From: Enterococcus faecalis 13-SD-W-01
Lineage (GTDB): Bacteria; Bacillota; Bacilli; Lactobacillales; Enterococcaceae
Reading direction: 5' to 3'
Assembly (NCBI GenBank): GCA_000415185.1
Contig: KE351686.1
Coordinates: 337,341-401,340, forward strand
DNA length: 64,000 nucleotides
Within the stretch, counting starts at the first letter, position 1, and each line of letters opens with the position of its first letter. Of this stretch, positions 7,423-20,241 are shown piece after piece. The notes beneath the pieces were generated by a model. It was not told the origin of the DNA and searched no databases. It saw only the letters and a list, made by a program, of their open reading frames with translations. Both the position numbers and the translations under genes were made by a program.

Positions 7423-9825
7423 TTAGTCTTTTTTGATTTCTTCCATCACGAAGCCTTCAATGATATCGTCAACTTTGATGTCATTGAATTTTTCGATCAT
7501 AGCACCGCATTCATAACCCATTTTGACTTCTTTCACGTCATCTTTGAAACGTTTCAAGCTTGCCAATTGGCCTTCATAGATAACGATACCGTCACGGATC
7601 ACACGGACACCGCTGTCTCTGCGGATATAGCCTTCTGTTACATACGCACCAGCGATCGTGCCGACTTTAGATACTTTGAATGTTTCACGTACGATCATTT
7701 GACCAGTGATTTTTTCTTCGTATTCTGGGTCAAGCATTCCTTTCATCGCTGTTTCGATTTCATCGATTGCTTTGTAGATGATACGGTGTAAACGAATGTC
7801 TACTTCTTCAGCTTCTGCTTGCGCTTTTGCTTGAGGTGTAGGACGTACGTTAAATCCGATGATGATCGCATTACTTGCTGCTGCAAGAGTTACGTCACTT
7901 TCATTGATTGCACCTACAGCTGAATGGACGATTTTCACACGCACGCCTTCAACTTCGATTTTCTTAAGTGAGGCTGCTAATGCTTCTGCTGAACCTTGAA
8001 CGTCGGCTTTGATGATGACGTTGACTTCTTTCAACTCGCCTTCTTTCAAGCTTTCAAACAAGTTGTCCAATGTAACACGGCTGCTTGCAGCACGGTTTTC
8101 CAATAACGCACGTTTTGCACGTTCTTCACCTGCTGCACGTGCTGTTTTTTCGTCTTCGAAGACTACGAAACGGTCACCTGCTTGAGGGACATCGTTCAAT
8201 CCAGTGATTTCTACTGGCGTTGCTGGTCCTGCTTCTTTATCGCGGCGGCCAAGATCGTTTGTCATTACACGGACACGTCCATACGTATTACCGACAACGA
8301 TTGGGTCACCAACATGCAATGTTCCTTCTTGGACAAGCAATGTTGACACAGGTCCTTTACCTTTATCAAGACGTGCTTCGATAACTGTTCCGATTGCGCG
8401 TTGTGTTGGATCTGCTTTTAGATCTTCTACTTCTGCCACTAATAGGATCATTTCAAGCAATTCTTCGATGTTTTGGCCGAATTTCGCTGAGATCTCAACA
8501 AAAATCGTTTCTCCGCCCCATGCTTCTGGAATCAATTCGTATTCACTTAATTCTTGCATCACATGTTGTGGATTTGCACCTGGTTTATCGATTTTATTAA
8601 CAGCAACGATAATTGGAACGTTGGCTGCTTTCGCATGGTTGATCGCTTCAATTGTCTGAGGCATTACACCGTCATCAGCGGCAACAACTAAAATCGTGAT
8701 ATCTGTGATACTTGCTCCGCGGGCACGCATACTTGTAAAGGCCGCATGTCCTGGTGTATCTAAGAAAGTGATTGGTTTGCCGTCGATGTCGATTTGGTAA
8801 GCACCGATATGCTGAGTGATTCCGCCAGCTTCTCCGCTTGTTACACGTGAATGACGCAGTGTATCCAACAATGTTGTTTTCCCGTGGTCGACGTGTCCCA
8901 TGATTGTGACAACCGGCGGACGAGAAACTAATTTATCTGGATCAACTTCTGCAGCTTCAAAGAATTTGTCGATATCTGCAATATCGATTTGTACTTTTTC
9001 TTGTGCTTCCATACCGTAGTCTGTTGCAAGGATCTCGATCGTATCTTTATCCAATGCTTGGTTTTGGTTGACCATTACGCCAAGCATGAAGAGTTTTTTG
9101 ATGATTTCAGCTGGCTCACGGTGGATTTTTTTCGCGATTTCCGCAACGTTCATGCCTTCTGTATATTCTAATACATCAGGTAGTTCACGGAATTTACGTG
9201 GCGGTACAGCAGGTTTATTTGATGTTTGCTGTTTGCCTTTTTTCCCTTTTTTGTTGTATCTGTTGCGGTTGTTATTGTTGAAGTTCCCGCGATTGTTATT
9301 ATTACGTTTTTGGTTGTTTGAACCGCCAGTTTGATTGCTGCGGTTATTTTGTCCTGCTTGTCCAGTTTGGGCAGTTTGACCTGTTTTGTTTGATTGGGCA
9401 GGTTTGTTTGCAGGTTTATTCGCCGGCTTGTTGGCTGGTTTATTTGCTTGGGTGTTTTTGTTTGGCTGATTATTTTTACTTTGGGTTGTTTTCCCTTGAT
9501 TGTTTTGTGTTTGATTTTTTCCTTGGTTCACTTGACCGCTCCCTTGACCGCGTTTCTGCTCTTGATAGTTGCGGCTTTTTTTATTCTGTTGTGTGTTTTG
9601 ATGCTCTGGTTTTATCTGGTTGACTGGTTTTTGGCTTGGCTTTTGAGTGTTTTGTTTCTGAACAGCTTTGTTGTCAAAAGCTTGGCGCAGCTTCTTCTCA
9701 TCGTCTCCTGTAAGAGAACCCATATGATTTTTGGCATCAATACCTAGGTGCTGTGCTTGATCAACGATTTCTTTACTGGATTTATTGAGTTCTTTTGCTA
9801 GTTCATAGATTCTCTTTTTTCCCAT
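7423..9825 (-). CDS. infB: Translation initiation factor IF-2
   Basis: GTPase of 800 residues that brings initiator tRNA to the 30S subunit. The order is an N-terminal IF2-N helical domain (1-55), a low-complexity Asn/Gln/Lys/Pro-rich linker (about 60-210) with four tandem NKPA units, a second IF2-N module, then the G domain with GHVDHGKTT (about residue 310), DTPGHAAF and NKID, and domains II to IV. The linker is unusually rich in N and Q and is likely to vary between strains. The gene lies 12 bases downstream of ylxQ and 22 bases upstream of rbfA in the nusA operon. Confidence 0.97.
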   Translation of the reverse strand: MGKKRIYELAKELNKSSKEIVDQAQHLGIDAKNHMGSLTGDDEKKLRQAFDNKAVQKQNTQKPSQKPVNQIKPEHQNTQQNKKSRNYQEQKRGQGSGQVNQGKNQTQNNQGKTTQSKNNQPNKNTQANKPANKPANKPANKPAQSNKTGQTAQTGQAGQNNRSNQTGGSNNQKRNNNNRGNFNNNNRNRYNKKGKKGKQQTSNKPAVPPRKFRELPDVLEYTEGMNVAEIAKKIHREPAEIIKKLFMLGVMVNQNQALDKDTIEILATDYGMEAQEKVQIDIADIDKFFEAAEVDPDKLVSRPPVVTIMGHVDHGKTTLLDTLRHSRVTSGEAGGITQHIGAYQIDIDGKPITFLDTPGHAAFTSMRARGASITDITILVVAADDGVMPQTIEAINHAKAANVPIIVAVNKIDKPGANPQHVMQELSEYELIPEAWGGETIFVEISAKFGQNIEELLEMILLVAEVEDLKADPTQRAIGTVIEARLDKGKGPVSTLLVQEGTLHVGDPIVVGNTYGRVRVMTNDLGRRDKEAGPATPVEITGLNDVPQAGDRFVVFEDEKTARAAGEERAKRALLENRAASSRVTLDNLFESLKEGELKEVNVIIKADVQGSAEALAASLKKIEVEGVRVKIVHSAVGAINESDVTLAAASNAIIIGFNVRPTPQAKAQAEAEEVDIRLHRIIYKAIDEIETAMKGMLDPEYEEKITGQMIVRETFKVSKVGTIAGAYVTEGYIRRDSGVRVIRDGIVIYEGQLASLKRFKDDVKEVKMGYECGAMIEKFNDIKVDDIIEGFVMEEIKKD

Positions 9826-9837
9826 GCAATCACCTTC

Positions 9838-10149
9838 CTAACCTTCAATTAACTCCTTCATCTTCTTGGCAAATCCGTTGTCTAGTACCCCAACGACTTT
9901 CCTTGGTTTGCCTAATGCTTGCGCGAGTTCCATTTGTGAAAACAGATCGTAGCAAGGGACTTGATAGTAGGAGCTTTTGTCTTTTATTTTTTTCCGAGTA
10001 TTCTCGCTGGCATCTGCAGCAACGAATACACATTTGGTTTTGCTTTTGCGGATGTCTGCTACTGTCAGCTCTTCGCCTGTTACGAGCTTGCCAGCTCGCA
10101 TTGCTAGACCTAAAAGATTCATGGCTTTTGACCGGTTGGCTTCATTCAT
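9838..10149 (-). CDS. ylxQ: L7Ae-family kink-turn RNA-binding protein YlxQ
   Basis: Small protein of 103 residues in the L7Ae/L30e/S12e/Gadd45 fold family, which binds kink-turn RNA. Conserved features are the GLAMRAGKLVTGEE start and the CVFVAADASENT strand. It is encoded between ylxR and infB as in most Firmicutes; the precise RNA target is not established. Its ATG overlaps the ylxR stop (ATGA), so translation is coupled. Confidence 0.92.
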   Translation of the reverse strand: MNEANRSKAMNLLGLAMRAGKLVTGEELTVADIRKSKTKCVFVAADASENTRKKIKDKSSYYQVPCYDLFSQMELAQALGKPRKVVGVLDNGFAKKMKELIEG

Positions 10150-10439
10150 TGGTTGAACAGTTCTTTCCGAGCTTTTTGATGGCTCACATACTCTAACAGT
10201 TCTTGATAAAATTCATCTGTCAGTGTGGTTTCTAGTACACGATCCAGAATCTTTTTATCCCAAGCTTGCTGGACTTCTTCAGGCTCTAAAGCGAGATACG
10301 CTCCTCGTCCAGGCATCTTTCCAGTCGGATCGATCGAAACTTCCCCTTCTTTTGAACGGGTGATTCGAATCATCTCTTTTTTGGGCTTCATTTCACCTGA
10401 AACCACAGATTTGCGTAAAGGGATCTTCCTTTTTTTCAT
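10146..10439 (-). CDS. ylxR: YlxR/RnpM family RNA-binding protein
   Basis: Basic protein of 97 residues of the YlxR family (called RnpM in B. subtilis, where it has been reported to modulate RNase P). The family signature GRGAYL is present, preceded by a PLRKSVVSGEMKPKKEMIRI start strand. An upstream in-frame ATG at 10460 overlaps the nusA stop. The ATG at 10439 is preferred because AAGGAGG stands seven bases before it. It lies directly after nusA and overlaps ylxQ by four bases. Confidence 0.9.
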   Translation of the reverse strand: MKKRKIPLRKSVVSGEMKPKKEMIRITRSKEGEVSIDPTGKMPGRGAYLALEPEEVQQAWDKKILDRVLETTLTDEFYQELLEYVSHQKARKELFNQ

Positions 10440-10459
10440 CTCTTTGCCTCCTTGCTCCA

Positions 10460-11662
10460 TTAAGCTTCTTGATCTGTATTTGTTTCTGTTTCCTCTTTGT
10501 TATCTTCAAAAGCAATTGTTTCATATTCATCAGCTGTCAAATCAGAGGTAATGATTGCTTCATCATGGCTTTCTTCTTCAGATACTTCTGATGCTTCTGC
10601 TTCATTTTGCTTGTTCGCATAGAATTCTTCCATGTCTGATTCTGATTTGATGTCGATTTTGTGGTTTGTCAATTTTGCGGCTAGACGAGCATTTTGTCCG
10701 CGTTTGCCGATTGCTAGAGACAATTGGTAATCCGGCACAACGACTGTGCAGGCTTTTGGATTTTGTTCGTCAAAGATAACATCTAAAACTTGTGCTGGGT
10801 TTAAAGCATTTGTGATGAAGACAGCTGGATCTTCATTCCATTCAACGATATCCATGTTTTCGCCTTTTAATTCATTGACGATTGCTTGGACACGTTGTCC
10901 TTTTGGTCCGACACATGTGCCGACTGCATCGATGTTTGCATCATTTGAGCGGACAGCCACTTTTGAACGGTCGCCGGCTTCACGAGCAACACTTACGATC
11001 TCAACGATACCATCGTAAACTTCAGGTACTTCTTGTTCGAATAAACGACGCAATAGATCTGGATGACTGCGGCTTACAAAAACTTGCGGCCCTTTTGATG
11101 TGTTCTCTACTCTTGAAACATAGACTTTGATGCGGTCATGCGGTTGGTAGAATTCGTTTGGCATTTGGTCTTGTTTTGACAAAACTGCTTCGATTTTTCC
11201 AAGGTTCACATAGATATAACGTTTGTCTTGGCGTTCGACGATTCCTTGCATGATGTCTTTTTCATAAGCGCTGAACTCATCGTAAATGATATTGCGTTCT
11301 GCTTCACGAACACGTTGCATGATAACTTGTTTTGCTGTTTGTGCAGCGATTCGTCCAAAGTCTTTTGGTGTTACTTCAAAACGGATCTTGTCGCCCATCT
11401 CATATGCTGGATTGATCAGCAGTGCATCTTTCAATGAGACTTCTAACTGCGAATCCATTACTTCTTCCGTAACTTCTTTCACTGCGTAGACATGGATGTT
11501 TCCTTTTTTCTGATCAAATTCGACTTCCACGTTTTGTGCCTGTCCGTAATGACGTTTATAGGCAGAAACGAGAGCAGCTTCCAAAGCGTCGATCACGATT
11601 TCCTTTGAGATACCTTTTTCAGCTTCTAAGGCATCCAACGCGTTCAACATTTCTTTACTCAT
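10460..11662 (-). CDS. nusA: Transcription termination/antitermination factor NusA
   Basis: RNA polymerase-associated factor of 400 residues. The order is an N-terminal RNAP-binding domain (1-125), an S1 domain (about 135-200), and KH1 and KH2 RNA-binding domains (about 205-345, with CVGPKGQRVQAI and AIGKRGQNARLA). An acidic Glu/Asp-rich tail of about 55 residues replaces the repeat domains of the E. coli protein, as is normal for Firmicutes. It is second in the operon, 20 bases after rimP. The hairpin in the operon leader could make the operon sensitive to NusA level (inference). Confidence 0.97.
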   Translation of the reverse strand: MSKEMLNALDALEAEKGISKEIVIDALEAALVSAYKRHYGQAQNVEVEFDQKKGNIHVYAVKEVTEEVMDSQLEVSLKDALLINPAYEMGDKIRFEVTPKDFGRIAAQTAKQVIMQRVREAERNIIYDEFSAYEKDIMQGIVERQDKRYIYVNLGKIEAVLSKQDQMPNEFYQPHDRIKVYVSRVENTSKGPQVFVSRSHPDLLRRLFEQEVPEVYDGIVEIVSVAREAGDRSKVAVRSNDANIDAVGTCVGPKGQRVQAIVNELKGENMDIVEWNEDPAVFITNALNPAQVLDVIFDEQNPKACTVVVPDYQLSLAIGKRGQNARLAAKLTNHKIDIKSESDMEEFYANKQNEAEASEVSEEESHDEAIITSDLTADEYETIAFEDNKEETETNTDQEA

Positions 11663-11682
11663 TTTTCTGATTCCTTCCGTGA

Positions 11683-12156
11683 TTAAAATTGAATAGCTAA
11701 GCGGGCTTTCGCAATATTCTTGCGGTCGAAAGTCAATTCTTTCTCCCGTGTTTTTATACGAATCTTCAATGTCAATTGTTCTTTATCGAATGACTGTAAA
11801 AATCCTTCATATTGTTTTTCGCCGTCAATTGGCTGATACAAAGAAACATGGATATAGTCACCGAGTGCTTTTTCATAATCTGCTTCTTTTTTCAGCGGAC
11901 GTTCTGCGCCGGGAGATGAAACCTCTAAAAAATAAGCCTGCGGAATAGGATCTGGATCGGCAGCGTCTAATTTTTCGCTAAGTTTCTCACTGACGAAGGC
12001 ACATTCCTCGATATCGATTCCGCCTTCTTTATCAATGAATACTCGTAAAAACCAGCTTTTTCCTTCTTTCACGAATTCCACTTCAACAAGTTCGAAGTTT
12101 TGTTCCTCTAAAATCGGTGTGACCATTTCTGTCACTGTTTCAACGACACTACTCAC
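11683..12156 (-). CDS. rimP: Ribosome maturation factor RimP
   Basis: 30S assembly factor of 157 residues with the two-domain RimP fold. The N-terminal part contains [23 protein letters not shown] and the conserved LEVSSPG motif sits near residue 78. It is first in the nusA-infB operon; start ATG at 12156 follows AAGGAGGGAAATATG spacing. Its leader carries a promoter at 12250-12278 and a terminator-like hairpin at 12192-12224. Confidence 0.95.
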   Translation of the reverse strand: MSSVVETVTEMVTPILEEQNFELVEVEFVKEGKSWFLRVFIDKEGGIDIEECAFVSEKLSEKLDAADPDPIPQAYFLEVSSPGAERPLKKEADYEKALGDYIHVSLYQPIDGEKQYEGFLQSFDKEQLTLKIRIKTREKELTFDRKNIAKARLAIQF

Positions 12157-12191
12157 ATATTTCCCTCCTTAAGAGTTGTATCCGTAATTCC

Positions 12192-12224
12192 ATTAAAAAG
12201 AGTGAGCGAAAAATCCGCTCACTC
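12192..12224 (-). terminator. Terminator-like hairpin in the rimP-nusA leader
   Basis: GAGTGAGCG (12200-12208) pairs perfectly with CGCTCACTC (12216-12224), and on the minus strand the stem is followed by CTTTTTAA. It lies downstream of the predicted rimP promoter and 36 bases before the rimP start, so it would act as a leader attenuator. It could also end polC readthrough, since I find no strong terminator nearer to polC. Confidence 0.7.
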
Positions 12225-12249
12225 ACAATTAGTATCATTACCATAACAA

Positions 12250-12278
12250 ATTATAACACAGATATACAAAAGGTTCAA
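12250..12278 (-). promoter_or_regulatory. Promoter of the rimP-nusA-infB-rbfA operon
   Basis: On the minus strand, TTGAAC (12278-12273) and TATAAT (12255-12250) are separated by 17 bases, with a TGT extended -10. It is the best promoter match in the polC-rimP gap and leaves a leader of about 85 bases. Confidence 0.75.
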
Positions 12279-12405
12279 GTAATGGTCTGACTTGAAAAAT
12301 AAGGCATGGCAGCTGTTTCAAGTTTCAGGCTGCGCTTGTTCGGAGAACGAAAAACAAACAGTATCCGGCAACATATGGTTATGCTCCCATTTTCTATTTT
12401 TCGGC

Positions 12406-15400
12406 TTAAAGCATGTCGAACAATGAAAGCTGATTCTCATCAGGAAGATCTTTCAATACGCCGTTGTCATTCATGTATTCGATCAGTGTTTTAGACACTT
12501 TTCCTCGTGTAGCCAAGTCTTCTTTTGACAAGAATGGACCGTCTTTTCGGGCTTCCACGATTTGTTTGGCTACGTTCAGACCCAAACTAGGTACCGCACG
12601 GAACGGTGCAATCAGTGTATCGCCATCGATCACGAAATTGACGGCATCGGATTTGTACAAATCGATCATTCCGAATGATAAACCGCGTTCCAGCATCTCA
12701 TTTGCTAACTCTAAAACGGTCAGCTGGTTTTTTTCTTTTGTTGATGCTTCTAGACCTTTGTCTGTGATTTCTTTCATTGCTTGTTTAACTGCGTCTTTTC
12801 CTTTGCACATTGCCACAAGATCAAAGTCGTCTGCCCGAACAGAGAAGTATGCACAGTAATAAAGGATTGGATAATACACTTTGAAATAAGCCACCCGCAA
12901 GGCCATCAATACGTAGGCTGCCGCATGGGCTTTCGGGAACATATACTTGATTTTCGAACACGAGTCGATATACCAATCTGGTACATTGTTTTCTTTCATC
13001 GCCGTCAAGTATGTTTCACGCAGTTCTTCAGGGATCTTGTTCCATAATCCCTTACGCACCGTTTCCATGATTTTAAACGCCATCCCGCTGTCTAGACCGG
13101 CATGGATCAAATAAACCATGATATCATCACGACAGCCGATTACTTCTGCCAGTGTCGCATCGCCGCGTCGAATCAATTCTTCGGCATTGCCTAACCATAC
13201 GTCAGTACCGTGAGACAGACCTGAGATCTGCAGTAATTCAGCAAATGTCGTAGGATGTGTCTCTTCCAACATTCCCCGTACAAACCGCGTACCAAATTCT
13301 GGAATCCCCAATGTCCCAGTTTTGGAATAAATCTGGTCTGGTGTCACACCTAAAACATCTGGTCCAGCAAAAATCCGCATGACTTCTGGATCATCTGTCG
13401 GGATCGTTTGCGGATCGATTCCTGATAAATCCTGCAGCATCCGAATCACGGTAGGATCATCGTGTCCTAGGATATCAAGTTTCAGTACATTATCGTGGAT
13501 CGAGTGGAAATCAAAGTGCGTCGTTTTCCATTCTGAATTTTGATCATCCGCTGGAAATTGGATCGGCGTAAAGTCGTATACATCCATGTAATCAGGAATA
13601 ACGATAATACCGCCGGGATGCTGCCCTGTTGTACGTTTGACACCAGTTGCACCTTTTGCTAAACGATCGACTTCTGCACTGCGGAACTGAAGGTTATGAT
13701 CTCTTTCATATCCTTTAACAAATCCATAGGCCGTCTTGTCTGCCACCGTACCGATCGTTCCCGCACGATAAACATATTCTTCACCAAATAGGACTTTCGT
13801 GTAGTTATGGGCCTCTGCTTGGTAATCACCAGAAAAGTTCAAATCGATATCGGGTACTTTGTCGCCATGGAATCCTAAGAATGTTTCAAAAGGAATGTCA
13901 TGGCCGTCTTTTTTCAAGCGGGCACCGCATTTTGGACATTGTTTTTCTGGCATATCAAACCCTGATCCATACGTTCCGTCTTCAAAAAATTCGGAGTATT
14001 GGCACTCTGGACAATAATAATGAGGCGCAAGAGGATTAACCTCTGTGATCCCGGTCATCGTTGCCACAAAGCTGGAACCTACTGATCCCCGTGAACCAAC
14101 AAGGTAACCATCCTGATTGCTTTTATGCACCAGTTTTTGTGAAATCAAATAAATCACGGAAAACCCATTCCCATTGATCGAATTCAATTCTTTTTCCAGT
14201 CTTTTTTCGATGATCTCAGGTAAAGGATCGCCGTATAATTCTTTCGCACGATCATAACTCAATTTTGTGATTTCATCTTCGGAACCTGGGATTTTCGGCG
14301 TATACAATTCATCTTTGACTGGTACGACTTCTTCACAGATATCCGCGATTTTATTAGTGTTTTCAACAACGAGTTCTTTCGCTGTTTCTTCGCCTAAAAA
14401 GGCAAAAGCTGTCAACATCTCATCCGTTGTACGGAAATGGACATCCGGCAATGAATGGCGGTTCAAAGGATTTGCTCCGCCCATCGAATTGATAAGTATT
14501 TTTCGATAAATACCGTCTTCTTCATTCAAGTAATGGACGTTTCCGGTTGCTACGACCAGTTTGTCTTGCTTCTTGCCGATTTCAACAAGGTTACGGATGA
14601 TTTCTTCCAAGTCCCGCTCGTTTTTGACCAATTCTTGTTCTAATAATGGCGCATAAACAGCTTTTGGCATCACTTCGATGTAATCGTAGAATTTTGCTCG
14701 TTTTTCGGCTTCTTCTACTCCTTTTTGCATCATTGCTTCAAAAATTTCGCCTTTTTCACAAGCTGAACCAATCAGCAGATTTTCCCGCATTTTGCTCAAT
14801 TGTGAACGTGGGATCCGCGGCACTCTTTCAAAGTATTTCACATTGGATAAAGAAATCAATTTGAAAAGATCTTTCAGCCCGGCTTGATTTTTTGCCAAAA
14901 TAGTTACATGGAAAGGACGCGCCCGTTTGTAGGAATCCCCTTCTCCGATATGCGCATTCAGTTGATCATGATAAAGCATCTCATGATTTTCCATTGCTTC
15001 TTTGACGAAAATCCAGGCAAGATGACCTGTAGCTTCCGCATCAAAAATCGCCCGGTGATGCTGTTCTAAGCTGACACCGAATTTTTTAGACAGGACGCCT
15101 AAACCAAAACGTTTGAATTGCGGATACAAATAACGAGCTAATTCAAGAGTATCAATAACTGGATTGTCTGCTTCTGGAATACCATATCTTGCATAACTTG
15201 TATTTAAGAAACCCATATCAAACGCCGCATTATGGGCAACCAGGATTGAATCTTTTGAAAACTCTAAGAATAAACGCAAGACTTCTTCTTCTGATTTTGA
15301 GCCTCGGACCATCTCATCAGTGATCCCAGTCAAATCAACAGTTGTCCGTGACAAAGGATGGCCTGGATCGATAAACTCATCAAAGGATTCAATGACATTT

Positions 15401-16758
15401 CCTTTATACATCTTGACAGCCGCTAGCTCGATGATCGTATCGTAAACAGCAGACAAACCTGTTGTTTCCACGTCGAATACGACATACGTAGCATCCGTCA
15501 AACTTTCGTGCGCGTCATTGTATGCAATTGGTACACCGTCATCTACCACATTGGCTTCGACGCCGTAAAGGATCTTGACGCCGGCTTTTTTCCCAGCGCT
15601 ATGCGCTTCTGGAAACGATTGGGCACCGCCATGGTCTGTGATAGCAATGGCACGATGTCCCCATTTTCCAGCCTGTGCGACTAAATCAGAAACACTGTTT
15701 GTCGCATCCATCGTACTCATATTGCTGTGCAGATGAAGCTCAACGCGTTTTTCGCCTTCTGGGGCATAGTCTTTTCTTGGCGCGTGTTTGACTTCCATCA
15801 AATCTTGCGCATTCATGACTAAATCTCTCACGAACGTATCTTCTTGGATGCTTCCTCGGACTTTCATCCAGCTGCCTTTGCTGATTGCTTCAAAGATTTG
15901 TTCATCTTTTTCACCATTCGAGAATTTTTTAACAATGAAAGAGGAGGTATAATCTGTGATTTTCAATGTCAGGATTTTACGTTTGGAACGTAATTCCCGC
16001 ACTTCTTTGTCAAAAACATACCCTTCGATCGTCACTCTGCGTTCTTCTTCTAAGATATTTGCCATTGGAGTAACTGGTTCATCGTTAGGGATATTTCTGC
16101 CCAATTGGATTGGGCCTTCAAGTGCAGGTGCTTGCTCTTTCTTCTCTTTTTTCTTTTGTTCATGGATGATCAGGCTCTCGGCCGCTTGTTTCATAAAGGC
16201 TTCTGCTTGTTCCTGTTTTCTTTCCTCAAACAATTCCAGTACACGTTTGGCTTGCTGCTCGTCTACTTCTGGTTCGATGTGGAATTTAGGAAATCCATAA
16301 CTCACAAACAGCTTTTCCACTAAAGGAAGATATTGCTGTTTCAAATAATCGATCGTTGCTGCGCTGTCTACCGGCAAAATGATTTTTCGGTCTTGGATGA
16401 TCGGTACTTGTGTTTTCAAGACTTTTTGCGCTAATGGTGTATCACATTGCTGGTTTTGAAGTGCTTGGCTCCAATAATCCTGCAGCAATTGTTCATCAAA
16501 ATTTTGATCTTGTGCGATCACATTGAGTTTGATTTGTGCGATTTCTTTAAAAGCTAACTCCAAATGCTGATGGAGTGAACGATAAAGCATCAGCGGCAAG
16601 ATGTTGGAAACATGCAGTGTGAATTCCCATAAACGAGATTTCCGATGCACGATGACTTCGCCTAGTTCGCCGCCAGCGATCAACGGATGAGTTTTTTCTG
16701 CTTCTTCTAACTGGATCTGATCCAGCAGTTTTTCAAATAACTCTCGTTTTTCAGACAA
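12406..16758 (-). CDS. polC: DNA polymerase III alpha subunit, Gram-positive type PolC
   Basis: Main replicative polymerase, 1450 residues, of the PolC class with built-in proofreading. The order is an N-terminal domain (1-230), an OB fold (about 240-330), the PHP domain ([20 protein letters not shown]) and an inserted DEDD 3'-5' exonuclease (FDVETTGLS at about 427). The second half has a four-Cys zinc module (CPEC..CPKC), the palm with [12 protein letters not shown], and the fingers and C-terminal helix-hairpin-helix region ending in the QLSLFDML clamp-binding-type tail. Length is standard for enterococci. It stands downstream of proS with a terminator between, so it probably has its own promoter. 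Confidence 0.98.
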   Translation of the reverse strand: MSEKRELFEKLLDQIQLEEAEKTHPLIAGGELGEVIVHRKSRLWEFTLHVSNILPLMLYRSLHQHLELAFKEIAQIKLNVIAQDQNFDEQLLQDYWSQALQNQQCDTPLAQKVLKTQVPIIQDRKIILPVDSAATIDYLKQQYLPLVEKLFVSYGFPKFHIEPEVDEQQAKRVLELFEERKQEQAEAFMKQAAESLIIHEQKKKEKKEQAPALEGPIQLGRNIPNDEPVTPMANILEEERRVTIEGYVFDKEVRELRSKRKILTLKITDYTSSFIVKKFSNGEKDEQIFEAISKGSWMKVRGSIQEDTFVRDLVMNAQDLMEVKHAPRKDYAPEGEKRVELHLHSNMSTMDATNSVSDLVAQAGKWGHRAIAITDHGGAQSFPEAHSAGKKAGVKILYGVEANVVDDGVPIAYNDAHESLTDATYVVFDVETTGLSAVYDTIIELAAVKMYKGNVIESFDEFIDPGHPLSRTTVDLTGITDEMVRGSKSEEEVLRLFLEFSKDSILVAHNAAFDMGFLNTSYARYGIPEADNPVIDTLELARYLYPQFKRFGLGVLSKKFGVSLEQHHRAIFDAEATGHLAWIFVKEAMENHEMLYHDQLNAHIGEGDSYKRARPFHVTILAKNQAGLKDLFKLISLSNVKYFERVPRIPRSQLSKMRENLLIGSACEKGEIFEAMMQKGVEEAEKRAKFYDYIEVMPKAVYAPLLEQELVKNERDLEEIIRNLVEIGKKQDKLVVATGNVHYLNEEDGIYRKILINSMGGANPLNRHSLPDVHFRTTDEMLTAFAFLGEETAKELVVENTNKIADICEEVVPVKDELYTPKIPGSEDEITKLSYDRAKELYGDPLPEIIEKRLEKELNSINGNGFSVIYLISQKLVHKSNQDGYLVGSRGSVGSSFVATMTGITEVNPLAPHYYCPECQYSEFFEDGTYGSGFDMPEKQCPKCGARLKKDGHDIPFETFLGFHGDKVPDIDLNFSGDYQAEAHNYTKVLFGEEYVYRAGTIGTVADKTAYGFVKGYERDHNLQFRSAEVDRLAKGATGVKRTTGQHPGGIIVIPDYMDVYDFTPIQFPADDQNSEWKTTHFDFHSIHDNVLKLDILGHDDPTVIRMLQDLSGIDPQTIPTDDPEVMRIFAGPDVLGVTPDQIYSKTGTLGIPEFGTRFVRGMLEETHPTTFAELLQISGLSHGTDVWLGNAEELIRRGDATLAEVIGCRDDIMVYLIHAGLDSGMAFKIMETVRKGLWNKIPEELRETYLTAMKENNVPDWYIDSCSKIKYMFPKAHAAAYVLMALRVAYFKVYYPILYYCAYFSVRADDFDLVAMCKGKDAVKQAMKEITDKGLEASTKEKNQLTVLELANEMLERGLSFGMIDLYKSDAVNFVIDGDTLIAPFRAVPSLGLNVAKQIVEARKDGPFLSKEDLATRGKVSKTLIEYMNDNGVLKDLPDENQLSLFDML

Positions 16759-16883
16759 AAAAATACGCCCTTTCTGATTTTATCCTGGGATAAATTCTTT
16801 TTCAGTATCTTTTAGTATACTCGTTTTTGGATCGTTTTTCATTAAAAAATCGCGAAAGAGGTTTCTCTTTCTGTGTTGGCTAA

Positions 16884-16916
16884 TAAAAAAGAAACCGGAA
16901 CGCAGACTCGTTCCGG
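16884..16916 (-). terminator. Terminator of proS
   Basis: CCGGAACG (16895-16902) pairs with CGTTCCGG (16909-16916). On the minus strand it is followed by TTTCTTTTTTATT, nine bases after the proS stop. Confidence 0.85.
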
Positions 16917-16924
16917 CCTCTTGC

Positions 16925-18661
<1,737 letters not shown>

Positions 18662-18697
18662 TCACTTTTGTAATTATACCCTATATGTCAACCCATT

Positions 18698-19966
18698 TTA
18701 AAAAAAGAAACGTTGGATATCGTTCCATGTTACTAGAACCATCAATAACATCAAGAAGCCAAATCCGACAAGTGTCAAGATGCCTTCTTTTTCTTGGCTT
18801 AGCGGTTTTCCGCGGATGCCTTCGATCACATTCAATACAAGTTTTCCGCCGTCTAAAGCAGGGATCGGAAGCAGATTGATGATCCCTAAATTCATTGAAA
18901 GCAAAGCCATCAAGCTGATGACAGTAGTCAATCCTTGATTTGCTGCTTGTGAAGAAAGCTGGAAGATCATCACTGGCCCACCTAGTTTATCAAGACTGAA
19001 TCCTGTAAATAAAGAGCCTAGTGCTTTGAAGATTTCCATCGAACTGCTGAACGCACGTGTCACGCCGCCTGTGATTTTATCCATAGCGCCTGTACGCATC
19101 GGGACTTGGATCCCTAGTTGTCCAGCTTTTTGGCCGTTTGATTCGATTGTTTTAGGCGTAACTTCTACTTCTCTTGTCGTTTCTCCTCGTTTCACATCCA
19201 AAGTCAATTTTTTGCCTGGATTCTCGGTGATTTTCGTCGTTAATTCTGTCCATGTATGCACAGGTTCACCATCGATACTCGTGATTTGATCACCTTTTTC
19301 CAAACCAGCTTGTGCTGCTGCACTGTCCGGCTGTACTTCACCGATTTGATTCGTATCTGTTACCGGAACGCCGCCTTGCATAAAGGAAAGAACAATGAAT
19401 AAAAGAATCGCTAGTATGAAATTGTTCATCGGTCCTGCCAAGTTCGTCAGCATTCTTTGCCATAATTTTGCAGATTGGAATTGCACATCTCTCGGGGCAA
19501 TACGGATTTCCGTACCATCAGCTTCGATCACTGTCGCATCATGATTCACTGAATACGTCACTGATTCGGTATCATCGCCATTGACAAAGCCTGTGATCGT
19601 TAGTTCATCTTCTAAATCATAGTTGACGAGCTCGATCGGTACACTGTTTGCAAGCTGGACTTTTTTGCTGAGATTGATTTTTTGGACGACACCCGCTTCA
19701 TCAAACGAAAGAGATAACGGCATCCCTGGGGCAAGTTCTGTATCATCGTCTCCATTTCCGGCCATACGTACATATCCGCCGATCGGCAACAGCCGCAAAG
19801 TATATGTAGTCCCATCTTTTGCTTGATGTCCATAGATTTTCGGACCCATCCCGATAGCAAATTCCCGGACAAGGATCCCCGATCGTTTTGCAAAGAAAAA
19901 GTGGCCGAACTCATGCACAATCACCAAGATACCAAATACGATGATAAACGTTAGGATTGTTTTCAT
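18698..19966 (-). CDS. eep: Site-2 intramembrane zinc metalloprotease RseP/Eep
   Basis: Membrane protease of 422 residues with the zinc motif HEFGH at 18-22 in the first membrane helix, one PDZ domain (about 200-285, with IGEVQPDSAAAQAGLEKGD) and the third ligand in PIPALDGGK near the C-terminus. It cleaves transmembrane segments such as anti-sigma factors and leftover signal peptides. In E. faecalis the ortholog Eep processes lipoprotein signal peptides into sex pheromones and acts on RsiV. It has its own promoter (20032-20060) and is followed by proS. The second symbol in use is rseP. Confidence 0.95.
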   Translation of the reverse strand: MKTILTFIIVFGILVIVHEFGHFFFAKRSGILVREFAIGMGPKIYGHQAKDGTTYTLRLLPIGGYVRMAGNGDDDTELAPGMPLSLSFDEAGVVQKINLSKKVQLANSVPIELVNYDLEDELTITGFVNGDDTESVTYSVNHDATVIEADGTEIRIAPRDVQFQSAKLWQRMLTNLAGPMNNFILAILLFIVLSFMQGGVPVTDTNQIGEVQPDSAAAQAGLEKGDQITSIDGEPVHTWTELTTKITENPGKKLTLDVKRGETTREVEVTPKTIESNGQKAGQLGIQVPMRTGAMDKITGGVTRAFSSSMEIFKALGSLFTGFSLDKLGGPVMIFQLSSQAANQGLTTVISLMALLSMNLGIINLLPIPALDGGKLVLNVIEGIRGKPLSQEKEGILTLVGFGFLMLLMVLVTWNDIQRFFF

Positions 19967-20031
19967 AGATGTTCTCCTTCATTTTAAATAGTTTATTCGA
20001 AGATTTTATTCAGGAAAGTTAAAACACTATA

Positions 20032-20060
20032 ATTTTAACATAGACTGACTAAGAGACCAA
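20032..20060 (-). promoter_or_regulatory. Promoter of eep-proS
   Basis: Minus-strand TTGGTC (20060-20055) and TAAAAT (20037-20032) are separated by 17 bases, with a TGT extended -10. The site lies in the 275-base gap between cdsA and eep. That gap otherwise holds only AT-rich sequence. Confidence 0.6.
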
Positions 20061-20241
20061 GAGCATGCTGCCGGAAAGCTGACAAAAGTCCGCAATAAAT
20101 ATAACACTTTGCCTCAGTTTCTATTTTTTTCGTTTATTGAAAAAATCGTCCTGCTTTCAAACCTCTCTGAACCGCTTGGTATTAAAAAACCTGTATCTTC
20201 TATATCGGCTTGCGCAAATATAAAAAACACAGGAAGATTTT

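Noticed and set aside
20100-20240. Possible fourth copy of the palindromic repeat after cdsA (minus-strand AGAGAGGTTTGAAAGCAGG)
   Set aside because: Only a short head-like match is present, with no tail and no self-complementary arms; chance similarity is likely.
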